DNA from: JAMWDF01 sp964645405
GTDB taxonomy: Bacteria > Ratteibacteria > UBA8468 > B48-G9 > DSTR01
NCBI GenBank assembly: GCA_964645405.1
Contig: CAZYCA010000024.1
Location: 1 to 30,551 of the forward strand
Reading direction: 5' to 3'
Length of the DNA: 30,551 bases
This document shows, piece by piece, positions 1 through 8,764 of the stretch. The notes under the pieces are model-generated. The model saw only the letters and a program-made list of their open reading frames with translations, ran no database searches and was not told the DNA's origin. The first letter of the stretch is position 1. Each line of letters begins with the position of its first letter. The position numbers and the translations under genes are program-made.

Positions 1-1310
1 TTCTTTCCCTTCTGCAAAAAGAAAAGTTTGATGTTGCTGCTATTACAGACCATTCTCGTGAAGATTCCAGAAAGGCTTTCGCTTTAGCCCGGAAAGATTG
101 CCCTCAGAATCTTCTTCTTTTACCCGGTTTTGAAGATGTTATTCAGAGTGCCCATGTAGTTTCTTTACTTTTTCCGGAGAGGAAAAGATTTCAGTTTTTC
201 TGTCATCCTTACCGCACCTTTCAAGATGACTGGACAGACAGACTGGCTGCTTTTGGGAAAAAATTTCAGGCGGTGGAACTGGACCAGATGGTTTCCTGTA
301 CACCACAGCTTCCTACCCGGTATCAAAAACTGGCAGCAAAAACTCCTGTTTTAGCCACAGCTGACTTCCACAGTGATTATTTTGCCTTAAAGAATTTCTT
401 CACGGTCGTTTTTGCCAGGGAAAATAGTGTTTCCGGTTTCCTGTCAGCCTTAAAAAAAGGAAACCTGATTGCTTTTTATCCTGATATTCTTACCTGGAAA
501 AGGAAGTTTATTGTTTCCTCCGGTCCAGCTGCAAGAGCCTTTCTGAGCCAGCAGAAAAGAAACAGTAAAATTTTTCAGATAAGCCCGGAAGTTCCACCTT
601 CCCGGATGAACACCAGCCAGATACAGGAATACTGGCAAAGCAGTCTGGTAACACTGATGAGTGGATGTTCCTCAGTCAGTCTTCTTCCGGAAATCGGGGG
701 CCAGATTGTTTCCTTTCTTTATCGCCAACAGCAGATTTTCTCACCTGTTTTTCCCACCTTCCTGGAAACACCGCGGGTTTTTGCTTCCTATCCTACTTTT
801 GAAAGCAATTTCTCACCCTGGGAAATCTCTGTCAGGAGTGAGAACGCACTTACCATGCAGTACCAGATTAAAAATCCTCCCTGGCAGGGGTTGCTCTTGA
901 AAAGGGAAATTGTCCTGAAGAAAGATAATCTCTGGATTCGTCTCGGGAGACAAAATCATACGAAAAACCCGATTTCCTTTGCTGGCAATGTCAGCCTGAT
1001 TTTTTTGAAAAATTCAGGTGAGGAAACTGCGGTGGAGGTTACAGAACCAGGACCATTTCTAATAGAGAAAACACCTTTAAGGACTTTAAAAAAGGTTAAA
1101 GATACCTCCTGCGTGAAGATAAAAATATCCCGCAGAAAGCTTTTACCAGTAATTGTCACCTGTCAGGCAGTTAATCTGGCTGAAATCCATCTCTGGGATA
1201 ACCTTCCTTCTCTCAGGTCACTGATTTGTTTTTACCTTCAGGAAGAAGTAATCCCGGCTGGAGGTCAAAGCCAGCCCTGCATCATCTCCATTCAACCCTG
1301 CCACAGCTGA
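1..1310 (+). CDS. PHP-domain phosphoesterase-like protein with mutarotase-like C-terminal part (5' partial)
   Basis: The reading frame is open from base 3 to the TGA at 1310, so the gene begins outside the window; the GTG at 273 is internal. PHP (polymerase and histidinol phosphatase) motifs are visible: AITDHS about 14 codons in, FCHPYR, and TADFHSD near codon 120. These match the metal-binding His/Asp pattern of small PHP proteins that act as phosphoesterases or nucleases. From about codon 228 (LPEIGGQIVSF) a second, beta-rich part resembles the galactose-mutarotase-like fold, with a GGxIxS start and an LLLKREIVL strand. PHP followed by a mutarotase-like fold is unusual, and the second assignment is weak. 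There is no membrane segment in the visible part. It converges with the AstE-like gene, 5 bp away, with no terminator between. The substrate is unknown. Confidence 0.75.
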   Translation, partial: LSLLQKEKFDVAAITDHSREDSRKAFALARKDCPQNLLLLPGFEDVIQSAHVVSLLFPERKRFQFFCHPYRTFQDDWTDRLAAFGKKFQAVELDQMVSCTPQLPTRYQKLAAKTPVLATADFHSDYFALKNFFTVVFARENSVSGFLSALKKGNLIAFYPDILTWKRKFIVSSGPAARAFLSQQKRNSKIFQISPEVPPSRMNTSQIQEYWQSSLVTLMSGCSSVSLLPEIGGQIVSFLYRQQQIFSPVFPTFLETPRVFASYPTFESNFSPWEISVRSENALTMQYQIKNPPWQGLLLKREIVLKKDNLWIRLGRQNHTKNPISFAGNVSLIFLKNSGEETAVEVTEPGPFLIEKTPLRTLKKVKDTSCVKIKISRRKLLPVIVTCQAVNLAEIHLWDNLPSLRSLICFYLQEEVIPAGGQSQPCIISIQPCHS

Positions 1311-1315
1311 CCTGG

Positions 1316-2335
1316 TTACTTTTTCCCTTCATTTTTCAAGATGGTATCAGGCACTTTCAACAGGGCTACCAGTTGTCCGGGAGAAACGATGTTACTGTCC
1401 AGGTAGTCTTCTCCCCAGGGACCACCTCCTGAGTTGAAGACCAGGGAATCTTTCGGGGCAGAGAACTCCCAGATAGTCTTAAGTGTTTCCAGGGAAACAA
1501 TTCTGGCTACTACCTGTCCTTTAAGTACAAACTCACCGGGTTTTTTCTCAGGAATAAGCAATCCTTCTACCGGGGCTTTTGCCTGAATTTCTTCATGGTT
1601 TTGGTTAAACTCATACTGGACTGCAGGAAGAACAGGTTTGCCCTCCAGTACTCCAGCAGATTTAAGCAAGTTCAGAATACAGGTAGCAGCCTGGTTAACA
1701 ATTTCCAGGACTATTCTGTTCTGGGGAGCCAGTTCGTTCACCAGATGGCAGATACCAGCCTGAAAAGCAGCTGTCTCACTCATCCCTGGTGTGGAAGGAA
1801 GTTTTTCCAGGACAACATGGTAAGGGAAACCATAACTTCTTAAAAGTTTCAGATACCGGCGGTGTCCCCAGGCTAAAGAAAGACTTCTGTCTGTCCAGCC
1901 GTGTAAATCCAGAGAAAAATCAGCATAACGCCAGTAGGTTTTCCAGACTACCTGTGCCACAGAAGCAGCATAGGTTTCATCCTCCCTGGAGAACGACCAT
2001 TTTCTGTTCATGTTGTAAAGACAGCCGTCAATTCCTGTCGGTCGGTAACGTGGTTGTTCCACAGGGAAATCCTGGCTTCTCATCCTTACTGCCAGAGGGT
2101 TCATCACTGGCAGGAAAACAATTCTTCCTCTAATTTTTTCTGGATGAAGGTTGTTCCAGACCTTTTCAATAGCAGCGATACCATTAATTTCCCTGCCGTG
2201 CTGGCTGGAGATAATCAAAACAAATGGTCCTGGTCTGACACCGATGATGGTGAGAACAGGTAAACGAACCTTAATCCCCTGAGCAAACTTTTTTGTTTCC
2301 AGAAACCCGCGCCATTTTCCTGCTTTTCTTCTCAT
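1316..2335 (-). CDS. Succinylglutamate desuccinylase/aspartoacylase (AstE/AspA) family zinc hydrolase
   Basis: 339 residues, the usual length for the family. AstE/AspA proteins are M14-like zinc amidohydrolases that cleave an acyl-amide bond. Zinc ligands are visible as H46 and E49 (SSQHGREING) and H145 (SLDLHGW). The substrate-binding N-x-N-R is at 108-111 (YNMNRKW). The C-terminal third (about 245-330) looks like the biotinyl-lipoyl-like beta domain common in this family (EGLLIPEKKPGEFVLKGQ). It is the last gene of the operon: its ATG overlaps the stop of the glycosidase-like gene by 4 bp, so translation is probably coupled. Sitting with glycosidases and a sugar kinase, it may deacylate or otherwise hydrolyse a sugar-derived product rather than an amino acid; this is inference. 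No signal peptide is seen, so it is probably cytoplasmic. Confidence 0.8.
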   Translation of the reverse strand: MRRKAGKWRGFLETKKFAQGIKVRLPVLTIIGVRPGPFVLIISSQHGREINGIAAIEKVWNNLHPEKIRGRIVFLPVMNPLAVRMRSQDFPVEQPRYRPTGIDGCLYNMNRKWSFSREDETYAASVAQVVWKTYWRYADFSLDLHGWTDRSLSLAWGHRRYLKLLRSYGFPYHVVLEKLPSTPGMSETAAFQAGICHLVNELAPQNRIVLEIVNQAATCILNLLKSAGVLEGKPVLPAVQYEFNQNHEEIQAKAPVEGLLIPEKKPGEFVLKGQVVARIVSLETLKTIWEFSAPKDSLVFNSGGGPWGEDYLDSNIVSPGQLVALLKVPDTILKNEGKK

Positions 2336-4623
2336 TTTTTCTCCCTGGTTGCAACATTTACAGTCAACTTTTTTGTTTCCTGGGGCTGGAAAATTAAAAA
2401 ACTATGTTGCCAGCCATCAGTCTTCCGGAAAACTAACTTTACTTTCCTTCCTGCACTCAACGCTTCCTTGATTTCCACCTGTAATCTGTTACCCTTTTTA
2501 AGAATTTCTGACGCCAGGAAACCATCAAGGCCAGAAGCCATCCCTCTCACCGCATCTATAAAAATTCCGCCGTAAAGTATTTCGGTAAGAGCAGTCATGG
2601 TAACCAGCGCACCAGCTCCCCAGTCAAAACCTGACCGGATTGCCCGGCCATCAGTACCGGTGTGAGCAAAGTTTTCTGGAGCCAGCCCGGCCGGATAGGT
2701 ATCATATCTTAAAGGGTTGGTTTTCCAGTGTAAGGGATGGCTCATCTGCGCATAGCCAGCTCGCAGAGCTGCCAGGCCTCTCTGAAAGTATTCTTTGTTT
2801 CCAGTAAGTAAGTATGCCTGAAAATAAACCTCAGAAAAAAATGCCTGCCGCATATCATTCCATTCACCATCGGTGTTCATCACACCAAAACCACCGAAGG
2901 TATAAAGAGAAAGAAAAGGCGGGTTCCAGACCTGCTGGTAAAGAGAAAGCTGGTCCAGACAGCGCCACCCCCAGGTAAGATACTCTTTCTTCCCGGTGAA
3001 CCTGTAAGCAGAGAGGAGTGTTTGTGTTATCCAGAAAAGGGAAAGAGTGTTCTGTGCATGTTGCTTTGTCCTGTAATCAAAAAAATCAAGCGGTTTTTCT
3101 GAACAGGAAAAGAAAGTCTCAAAGTCATGGTAGCGTCGTTCCGGAATAATCTCTGTCAGGAAGAAATCACAGGCTGCCTGAACAGGTTTAAGAAGAGAAA
3201 CATCACCTGTAGTCTCATAGAGCTGGCAGAGAAACAACGAAACCATTCCTGCCTGAGCGCTCCGACGAAGAAGGGGCAGAACCTGACCTTTTTCATTAAT
3301 ATAGGCAGGGAAGGAACCATCTTTTTCCTGAAGACTTAAAACGCCACGCGCCATCTTCTGACATCTTTTAAGAAACTGTACTTCTGGCTGAAGATACTGG
3401 TACCAGCGGAGTAACCACAGTCCAGTATGACAGGTAGAAGAAAGGTCCAGAATATCCGGGCCAGCACCCAGCCTGGTTACTCCTGCTTGCCAGCGTTTTC
3501 TCTCATAGTCGTAAATGGCTGGAATAAACCCAGCATCAGTAAATTCAGGTGCGGAAAGGATAACATTTTTGATTTCCTGAGCTAAACGTCTCCAGTGCGG
3601 AGAACCTGTACAGTGAGCCTGGTAACAGATGCCAAAACCGGTTCTTAAACTGTTATGCCAGGCATGAAACCAGATGGACCGAAGCGGAATCTGGAAGTAG
3701 GAAGAAGAAATATCATTGGCTGTGAGGTTGCTGGTATTGCGCAGCCCCGCACCAGTTTTACCATTTCTCAGCCCAAACTCCACCAGTTCCCCGAGATGGC
3801 AGATGCTTTCCAGAGAAGTTTCCCGGTAGTGAGAAAAAGGCAATCTCTGGGGCAAAACAGTTCTGGTGTATCTGGTAGCATATCTTCTCCAGAGGAAGGA
3901 CAATACTTGCCGAATCTCACCAGGAGGAATGTCTCCTGCCACCAGAAGATGGAAACCAAAAACGATTTGCTCACCAGCAGGGAAAGGAAGGATTTTACCG
4001 GTCAACCGGTAGTAAAGATGACCGCGAAAAGTGTAATCAGCCAGCCCGAGGGAAACTGTTTGTCTTTCACCCGACAAACGTAAACTGCAAAACATGAGAA
4101 GTTGACTGGCAGGACTTTTCTTTCCAGAAGAAAACCGACTATCCGCCATGCCCACAGGAGAGAAGCGGTTTTTACTGAGTAAATGCAAATCAGGTATCAG
4201 AGCCACACTGAAACTTCTGTTCTGCAAAATAATTGCTGGAGAACGAAAAACATGATCCCCGATAACGTCACCTGGTTCCGGACAAAGATTTGGTGTCCAG
4301 ACAAAATCCAGCGATTTCAGAAAGACAGAAACAGGTTGCTCCAAAAGACTTAAACTTAGATTTTCTTTGAGCCTTATTTCATGGACAAGATGAAAAAATT
4401 CCTTCTCTTTTTTCACCTGCCGCTGGAAAAAAAAGTTTTTGTTTTCTGCTGTCTGAAAAAAAGTCAGGTCGTGATAGCTGTTTTTGATTTTGAGAAGCTG
4501 TTTTCCCTGCGCTGTGAGAATATCTGGCTGAGCAGAAACAGTGGCCAGGAGTTTTTTACCGCAGTAAAAATTAAGATTACCGGAACTATCACTTGCAAGG
4601 TTAACATCATTTTCTGTTTTCAC
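2332..4623 (-). CDS. (alpha/alpha)-barrel glycosidase-like protein, family unassigned
   Basis: 763 residues without signal peptide or membrane segment. I cannot assign a family. The first 250 or so residues are beta-rich, like the N-terminal sandwich of many glycosidases. The rest has repeated helical segments with aromatic and acidic positions typical of six-hairpin glycosidases, for example AGMVSLFLCQLYETTGDVSL, GEWNDMRQAFFSEVYFQAYL and FDWGAGALVTMTALTEILYG. The acidic residues in WNDMRQ and nearby could be catalytic, but this is not established. A short beta segment closes the protein. It overlaps the kinase gene upstream by 4 bp and the AstE-like gene downstream by 4 bp, so it is in the middle of a coupled operon. 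Likely role: intracellular cleavage of an oligosaccharide released by the DUF4838 or secreted enzymes. Confidence 0.75.
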   Translation of the reverse strand: MKTENDVNLASDSSGNLNFYCGKKLLATVSAQPDILTAQGKQLLKIKNSYHDLTFFQTAENKNFFFQRQVKKEKEFFHLVHEIRLKENLSLSLLEQPVSVFLKSLDFVWTPNLCPEPGDVIGDHVFRSPAIILQNRSFSVALIPDLHLLSKNRFSPVGMADSRFSSGKKSPASQLLMFCSLRLSGERQTVSLGLADYTFRGHLYYRLTGKILPFPAGEQIVFGFHLLVAGDIPPGEIRQVLSFLWRRYATRYTRTVLPQRLPFSHYRETSLESICHLGELVEFGLRNGKTGAGLRNTSNLTANDISSSYFQIPLRSIWFHAWHNSLRTGFGICYQAHCTGSPHWRRLAQEIKNVILSAPEFTDAGFIPAIYDYERKRWQAGVTRLGAGPDILDLSSTCHTGLWLLRWYQYLQPEVQFLKRCQKMARGVLSLQEKDGSFPAYINEKGQVLPLLRRSAQAGMVSLFLCQLYETTGDVSLLKPVQAACDFFLTEIIPERRYHDFETFFSCSEKPLDFFDYRTKQHAQNTLSLFWITQTLLSAYRFTGKKEYLTWGWRCLDQLSLYQQVWNPPFLSLYTFGGFGVMNTDGEWNDMRQAFFSEVYFQAYLLTGNKEYFQRGLAALRAGYAQMSHPLHWKTNPLRYDTYPAGLAPENFAHTGTDGRAIRSGFDWGAGALVTMTALTEILYGGIFIDAVRGMASGLDGFLASEILKKGNRLQVEIKEALSAGRKVKLVFRKTDGWQHSFLIFQPQETKKLTVNVATREKK

Positions 4624-5561
4624 AGGGTAACATTCCTTTCTCTGAGAAAATTTTCCAGTTCCTGCCGGCCGGGAAGGGAGGTCTGTGCACCCAGCCTGGT
4701 TACAGAGATGGCAGCAGCAGCACTGGCAAACCTTACCGCGGAAACAACTTCCTTTCCTGAAGCCAGAGCCAGAGCGAAAGCTCCAGCGAAGGCATCCCCG
4801 GCAGCAGTACTATCCACGGCTTTCACTGGAAATGCTGGTACCAGAATTATCTTTTTTTTCGTAGCCACCAGACACCCCTTACCACCAAGTTTAACAAGCA
4901 CAGTTTCTGTTCCCAGACCAAGTAAGGTTTTTGCAGCTTGCCTGGCTGTGGCTAAGTTTTTAATTCTTATCCCGGAAAGAATCCGGGTTTCCTGTTCGTT
5001 GGGCAGAAGAAAAGAAACAAGAGGGAAAACTGATGCGGGCAACTTTCTGGCTGGTCCAGGGTCCAAAATTACCGGTACAGAAAATTTTCTTGCCAGACTT
5101 AAAGCCCTGGTAACTGCTTTCAGGGGGATTTCCAGCTGTAAGAGAAGAAGGCAGGCGTTTTGCAGGTAACTCTGGAGCCGGTTAACATCACCAGGACAGA
5201 TACACTGGTTAGCACCGGGGATAACAATAATACTGTTTTCGCCTTTTTTATCCACGGTGATTAAAGCCAGTCCTGTCATCCTTTTTCTTTCTTCCTGGAC
5301 CAAATCAATATCTACACCAAGTTGCTTCAAATTCTCTTTCAGGAAACCACCGAAAAAGTCAGCGCCCACTTTGCCAGCCAGAAGAACTTTGCCCCCGAGT
5401 TTAGCAATGGTAGCTGCCTGGTTAGCCCCTTTGCCTCCCGGGATAAGGGAATAACTTTCACAGAAAATGGTTTCTCCAGGAGAAGGCCTGCGGCCAACTA
5501 CAGTGACAATATCCGCGTTCAGACTTCCTAATACCAGGATGTATTTCCCTTTCTTACACAT
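4620..5561 (-). CDS. rbsK: Ribokinase-like PfkB-family sugar kinase
   Basis: 313 residues, standard for ribokinase. It phosphorylates a free sugar, in RbsK ribose to ribose-5-phosphate, with ATP. Visible motifs are the N-terminal LGSLNADIV, the PfkB signature 1 GGKGANQA at 42-49, an LLPNEQE segment near 185-191 and signature 2 DSTAAGDAFAGA at 250-261, where D256 is the expected catalytic base and the AAG forms the anion hole. It is closer to RbsK than to fructokinase because of the GSLNAD start and the STAAGD motif. It starts inside the last 8 bp of the DUF4838 gene and overlaps the next gene by 4 bp. In this operon it probably traps the monosaccharide freed by the neighbouring hydrolases. 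The actual sugar cannot be read from sequence, so the symbol is by family resemblance. Confidence 0.9.
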   Translation of the reverse strand: MCKKGKYILVLGSLNADIVTVVGRRPSPGETIFCESYSLIPGGKGANQAATIAKLGGKVLLAGKVGADFFGGFLKENLKQLGVDIDLVQEERKRMTGLALITVDKKGENSIIVIPGANQCICPGDVNRLQSYLQNACLLLLQLEIPLKAVTRALSLARKFSVPVILDPGPARKLPASVFPLVSFLLPNEQETRILSGIRIKNLATARQAAKTLLGLGTETVLVKLGGKGCLVATKKKIILVPAFPVKAVDSTAAGDAFAGAFALALASGKEVVSAVRFASAAAAISVTRLGAQTSLPGRQELENFLRERNVTL

Positions 5562-7977
5562 TTTCTTTCAGGCAATAAGCATGCTGAAAAACGACCTGCT
5601 TACCTGGTTTTACAAAAACCGGTTTTCCCAGGACTTCTAAAAGAACCCGCTGGTCTCTGGTGTAAGCGTTACTCCGGCAGAGAGAAATTTTCTCTTCTAT
5701 CTGGTGCTGGATGCCGCATTTTAATTTCAGGTGGAAAAACCCCCAGGTTTTCACCGGTAAATTTTCGTTTTTCCAGCTAACCCATTCGGTAGCGGAAACA
5801 GTAGACAGAGGAAGTTCTGGTTTCATCTGAACAATACTGCCGTCTTTTTTTCTTCTGAAGAAGATGATGTCCTTCAAACTGCCCATTTTCCAGACAGAAA
5901 AGACATGCCAGACAAGTTTAACCTTTTTCGCTGAATGGTTAGTGTAGAGTGACTTGATTTTGAGAACCGGTTCCTTCTCTTCTAATATGAAACTTCTCAC
6001 TCCTGTCACCTGGTTAGCCAGTTCAACTTTCACTGTAAGATGCTTTCTTCCTTCCTCCAGGACCTGGTAAGGTTCCATGAAACCTGCTCCAAAACTATCT
6101 TCGGTACATCCTTCTGTCAATCCACCCATTGTAGGATACCTCAATATCCAGGGCGCTACCTGGCAGCAGGGATTGAAACTGGTGGCAGGTTTCTTCATAG
6201 TGCAAACCATGGCAGCCAGTTCGGGGACTATTTCCACTATTAGAGATGCCCCGGTTAGCCTGTAGATTTTCAGCTTCCTGGTTTTCAGGCTCCAGCCAAT
6301 TTTTTCTTCTAAACTCTGGTGGCTGGCTGGAAACTCCTGGACATGTGTAATCTGGTGTTTCTTCATTAAACGCTTAATCTGCAGGTAGAAAGCTCTGGCT
6401 TCTGGTGCTGCCTGGATAGAAAGGGAGTTTCCTTTTCTTTCCACAGGAGGAATGGAACTTAACCAGGTATAGTTAAACCACAGCCGGACAAGTTCCACTC
6501 TAAGCTTAACCTGCGGGTCTTTTTTCCCTGCCTCCTCAGCTTCTTTCAGGAAAAATTCTGCTTTTTTTAGTTGTTTTCTGGAGAAAATACCTTCTGCCGG
6601 ATGGGTGTAAAGATGACCGTGGAATCCCTGCTGCACATTTTCATGAATGGTTTTTATCAACTGGATAATTGCTTCACCGGCTGCCCCATAATAAGCACGA
6701 CAGAAATCTGCGGCTTCCTGGAAATAATCTTTCCGGGCATCCCAGGATAACCTTGCCTGACAGAAGGCGTGGAGTTCAGAGAAAGAAACACCTTTTTGTC
6801 TCTGCCCCTGAAAGAAAATTCCCCAGACACCACTCCGCTGGTAAAAGTTAATATCCTCCTTCAGAGCCTCCAGATTGGGATGGAAAGACAGGTTGTGCAA
6901 GAAGTTGGTGACATAATGCCAGACATACACATGAGGACAAATTTCAGTCCATTTCTGCAGGCATTCCACATAGAAACGGTTATGCGGGCAACAGTTGAGA
7001 GGATGAAAATCGCAGGATGGTTCCATATGACATAAAACCACAATGACATTGGGATGGGCTTTCCTGGAGACAGGTGGGAGCTGGGAATACTGGTAAGCCA
7101 GCGTAGCCACATACTTATCCGGGTAAAAGCGAGAACTTTCTTCAGCCAGACGGTTAACAAAATGAAGAATGCTGGCAGCTGGACTTTTACCAGATTTGTC
7201 TCTTTTCTCGCATTCAGGACACTGGCAGTAATTACCGCAATCCATCTGCGCCACAGCCACCACCCGGATGTTCGGGGCAGCCATCTTTTTCAGGACAAAA
7301 TCTAAGGCGAGACGGAAAACATCAGGATGAGAAAGGCATAACTGCGCTCCTTCTAGAAGGTGTCCCTGACCATGCCGGTAAGAAAAATATTCCGGGTGTT
7401 TTTCTCCATAAACGGAAGGTGGGACAATCTGGTAGAAGCTGTGGGTGAAAGGTTCCCAGTCCCACCACCGGCCATGTTTTTTCTTCAGACCGGTGAAAAA
7501 ACCGTTCAGGTGATTTCTGCTGGCCCAGTCTCCATCGAGAGGTTCTTTCCAGAGAGCATCCCGATAAGCAAAAGATGGCTGGTAGGAAAACATTTCCGGT
7601 ATTTCTACTCTGGTTAGCCTGGGGAAAACCTGCACTTCAGGATGAAACCAGCGGCAGCCAAGTAAATCCAGCCACTGGTAAACAGCATCAAGTGTACCTG
7701 CTGGCTGGCTACCCCGAAAAAGGAAAGTATTTTTGTTCAGCCGGCGGATTTCTATAGTGCCTTCCGGGATTTCCGGTAATTTGTAGTTTTCCTGCCGGGG
7801 ATGACCAACCAGCAGCCTGATAGTTGTCGCGGGAACTTTCTGGGTAGACACCAGCAGCGGGATTTTTCTTCCAGAAATTTCGGAAAGAGCCTGCTGCAGT
7901 TTCCTGGCAGCAAAATCTTCCACCAGGCTTTCACCTTTTACTACAGCCAATCTTCCTACCTCAACACCTGTTTCCAT
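5554..7977 (-). CDS. DUF4838-domain glycoside hydrolase-like protein
   Basis: 807 residues. The N-terminal 130 or so residues resemble the GH67-type alpha-glucuronidase N-terminal domain (FAARKLQQALSEISGRKIPL and LLGCRWFHPE). The middle, roughly 140-450, is the DUF4838 TIM-barrel-like region with VAVAQMDCGNYCQCPEC, WHYVTNF and WGIFFQGQ. A helical segment follows, then a beta-rich C-terminus from about 570. DUF4838 proteins are common in polysaccharide-degrading PVC and Bacteroidetes bacteria and are related to alpha-glucuronidases, but the reaction is not proven. The ATG at 7977 has only a weak purine-rich stretch upstream. No other start codon lies between it and the in-frame stop about 20 codons before. 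There is no signal peptide, which suggests a cytoplasmic enzyme. The kinase gene overlaps its end. Confidence 0.85.
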   Translation of the reverse strand: METGVEVGRLAVVKGESLVEDFAARKLQQALSEISGRKIPLLVSTQKVPATTIRLLVGHPRQENYKLPEIPEGTIEIRRLNKNTFLFRGSQPAGTLDAVYQWLDLLGCRWFHPEVQVFPRLTRVEIPEMFSYQPSFAYRDALWKEPLDGDWASRNHLNGFFTGLKKKHGRWWDWEPFTHSFYQIVPPSVYGEKHPEYFSYRHGQGHLLEGAQLCLSHPDVFRLALDFVLKKMAAPNIRVVAVAQMDCGNYCQCPECEKRDKSGKSPAASILHFVNRLAEESSRFYPDKYVATLAYQYSQLPPVSRKAHPNVIVVLCHMEPSCDFHPLNCCPHNRFYVECLQKWTEICPHVYVWHYVTNFLHNLSFHPNLEALKEDINFYQRSGVWGIFFQGQRQKGVSFSELHAFCQARLSWDARKDYFQEAADFCRAYYGAAGEAIIQLIKTIHENVQQGFHGHLYTHPAEGIFSRKQLKKAEFFLKEAEEAGKKDPQVKLRVELVRLWFNYTWLSSIPPVERKGNSLSIQAAPEARAFYLQIKRLMKKHQITHVQEFPASHQSLEEKIGWSLKTRKLKIYRLTGASLIVEIVPELAAMVCTMKKPATSFNPCCQVAPWILRYPTMGGLTEGCTEDSFGAGFMEPYQVLEEGRKHLTVKVELANQVTGVRSFILEEKEPVLKIKSLYTNHSAKKVKLVWHVFSVWKMGSLKDIIFFRRKKDGSIVQMKPELPLSTVSATEWVSWKNENLPVKTWGFFHLKLKCGIQHQIEEKISLCRSNAYTRDQRVLLEVLGKPVFVKPGKQVVFQHAYCLKENV

Positions 7978-7996
7978 CTTTTCTTTAGAATGCCTT

Positions 7997-8026
7997 ATTA
8001 TGACATAAGAGAAGCTTTCCGGACAA
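7997..8026 (-). promoter_or_regulatory. Possible internal promoter before the DUF4838 gene
   Basis: On the minus strand a TTGTCC box (8021-8026) is followed after 18 bp by CATAAT (7997-8002), a 5/6 match to the -10 consensus. It sits in the 118-bp gap between the second pseudopilin gene and the DUF4838 gene, and would give a leader of about a dozen bases. This would let the cytoplasmic enzymes be expressed apart from the pilins. The -35 match is only 4/6, so this is tentative. Confidence 0.35.
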
Positions 8027-8065
8027 AGAAGAAACTCTCAGGTAGAATGAGAATAACTGACTATC

Positions 8066-8090
8066 AAAAGAAAAATGCCCTCTTGCATCG
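8066..8090 (-). terminator. Weak hairpin with T run after the pseudopilin gene
   Basis: Just after the stop at 8096, the minus strand reads ATGC, a 6-base loop, GCAT, then TTTTCTTTT. The stem is only 4 bp plus a wobble pair, so at best it causes partial termination between the pilins and the downstream enzymes. Confidence 0.3.
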
Positions 8091-8095
8091 GGGAA

Positions 8096-8740
8096 TCAGT
8101 ATGTTTCCCGTGTCCAGTAGGCAGGGTTGGACTGGGCTTCCTTCCGGCTCAGCCAGCGGCTACTGCCATCCCAGAAGGTGGCAATGAGACCATCATTGTG
8201 CCGGTACATATCTTCCTGGTTGGCAGCATTAGCAGGAGTGAGAGGTTCTGCCCATTTGTAGGTGTCAAAGCGGCTCCACTGTCCCGCGTAACTGTAGCAA
8301 TCAGCAAAGACAATAGCAGTGCTGGCATTGGCAGTATTAGCCACATACCTTTCCATCCCGGAAGCAGAAGTGGTTGCGTAGATAAACTGGTACCAGGCCA
8401 TGATGGAAAAAACAGCCGGAGGTTTTTTTCTCTTAGAAGAAGGGCAGTAAAGCAAAGTTTTTCTTGCCTGACCGTTGGTGTATTTGCCCAGAACCGTATC
8501 CTCCCACCACCACGGAGCAGTATAGGACGGTGGAATCTGTGCTCCTGGCGGGGCATAACCGTTATAATCCTGGACATACATCTTTAAAGCCACCAGCAAC
8601 TGTTTTTGATTATTCATACAGGTTGCCTGCCTGGCTTTTTCTCTTGCCCGGTTAAGCGCTGGTAGAATGATAGCAGCCAGGATAGCAATGATAGCAATGA
8701 CGACTAAAAGTTCAATCAGGGTGAACCCAGTTTTTCTCAT
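8096..8740 (-). CDS. Prepilin-type (type II/IV) pseudopilin with H-x9-DG motif
   Basis: 214 residues. The start is a classic type III prepilin leader: MRKTG, then the FTLIELLVVIAIIAILAA helix with the conserved Glu at +5 after the Gly/Phe cleavage site. Prepilin peptidase would cut after G5 and methylate the new N-terminus. The mature domain holds YVQDYNGYAPP and, near the C-terminus, HNDGLIATFWDG, an exact H-x9-DG signature found in the large pseudopilin families of Lentisphaerae and Planctomycetes. GGAGG lies 8 bases before the ATG. It is the second of two adjacent pilin genes, 24 bp apart, probably on one mRNA. No pilus or type II secretion machinery genes are in the window. Role inferred: surface or periplasmic pseudopilin tied to polysaccharide use. 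Confidence 0.9.
   Translation of the reverse strand: MRKTGFTLIELLVVIAIIAILAAIILPALNRAREKARQATCMNNQKQLLVALKMYVQDYNGYAPPGAQIPPSYTAPWWWEDTVLGKYTNGQARKTLLYCPSSKRKKPPAVFSIMAWYQFIYATTSASGMERYVANTANASTAIVFADCYSYAGQWSRFDTYKWAEPLTPANAANQEDMYRHNDGLIATFWDGSSRWLSRKEAQSNPAYWTRETY
8676..8730. repeat. Near-identical pilin leader repeat, copy 1
   Basis: These 55 bp encode the pilin N-terminal helix and match 9474-9528 at 53 of 55 positions by eye, whereas the mature domains of the two proteins share little. This suggests duplication, or gene conversion limited to the leader and helix. Confidence 0.85.
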
Positions 8741-8764
8741 CTTTGGCCTCCGTTTGTAAAATTT

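Noticed and set aside
273..275. GTG at 273 as start of the first gene
   Set aside because: The frame is open back to the window edge and codes for PHP motifs (AITDHS, FCHPYR), so the gene starts outside.
4381..5169. Plus-strand ORF of 262 codons
   Set aside because: It lies antisense across the glycosidase-like and ribokinase genes, whose protein motifs are clear; its product has low-complexity Ala/Lys runs and no ribosome binding site.
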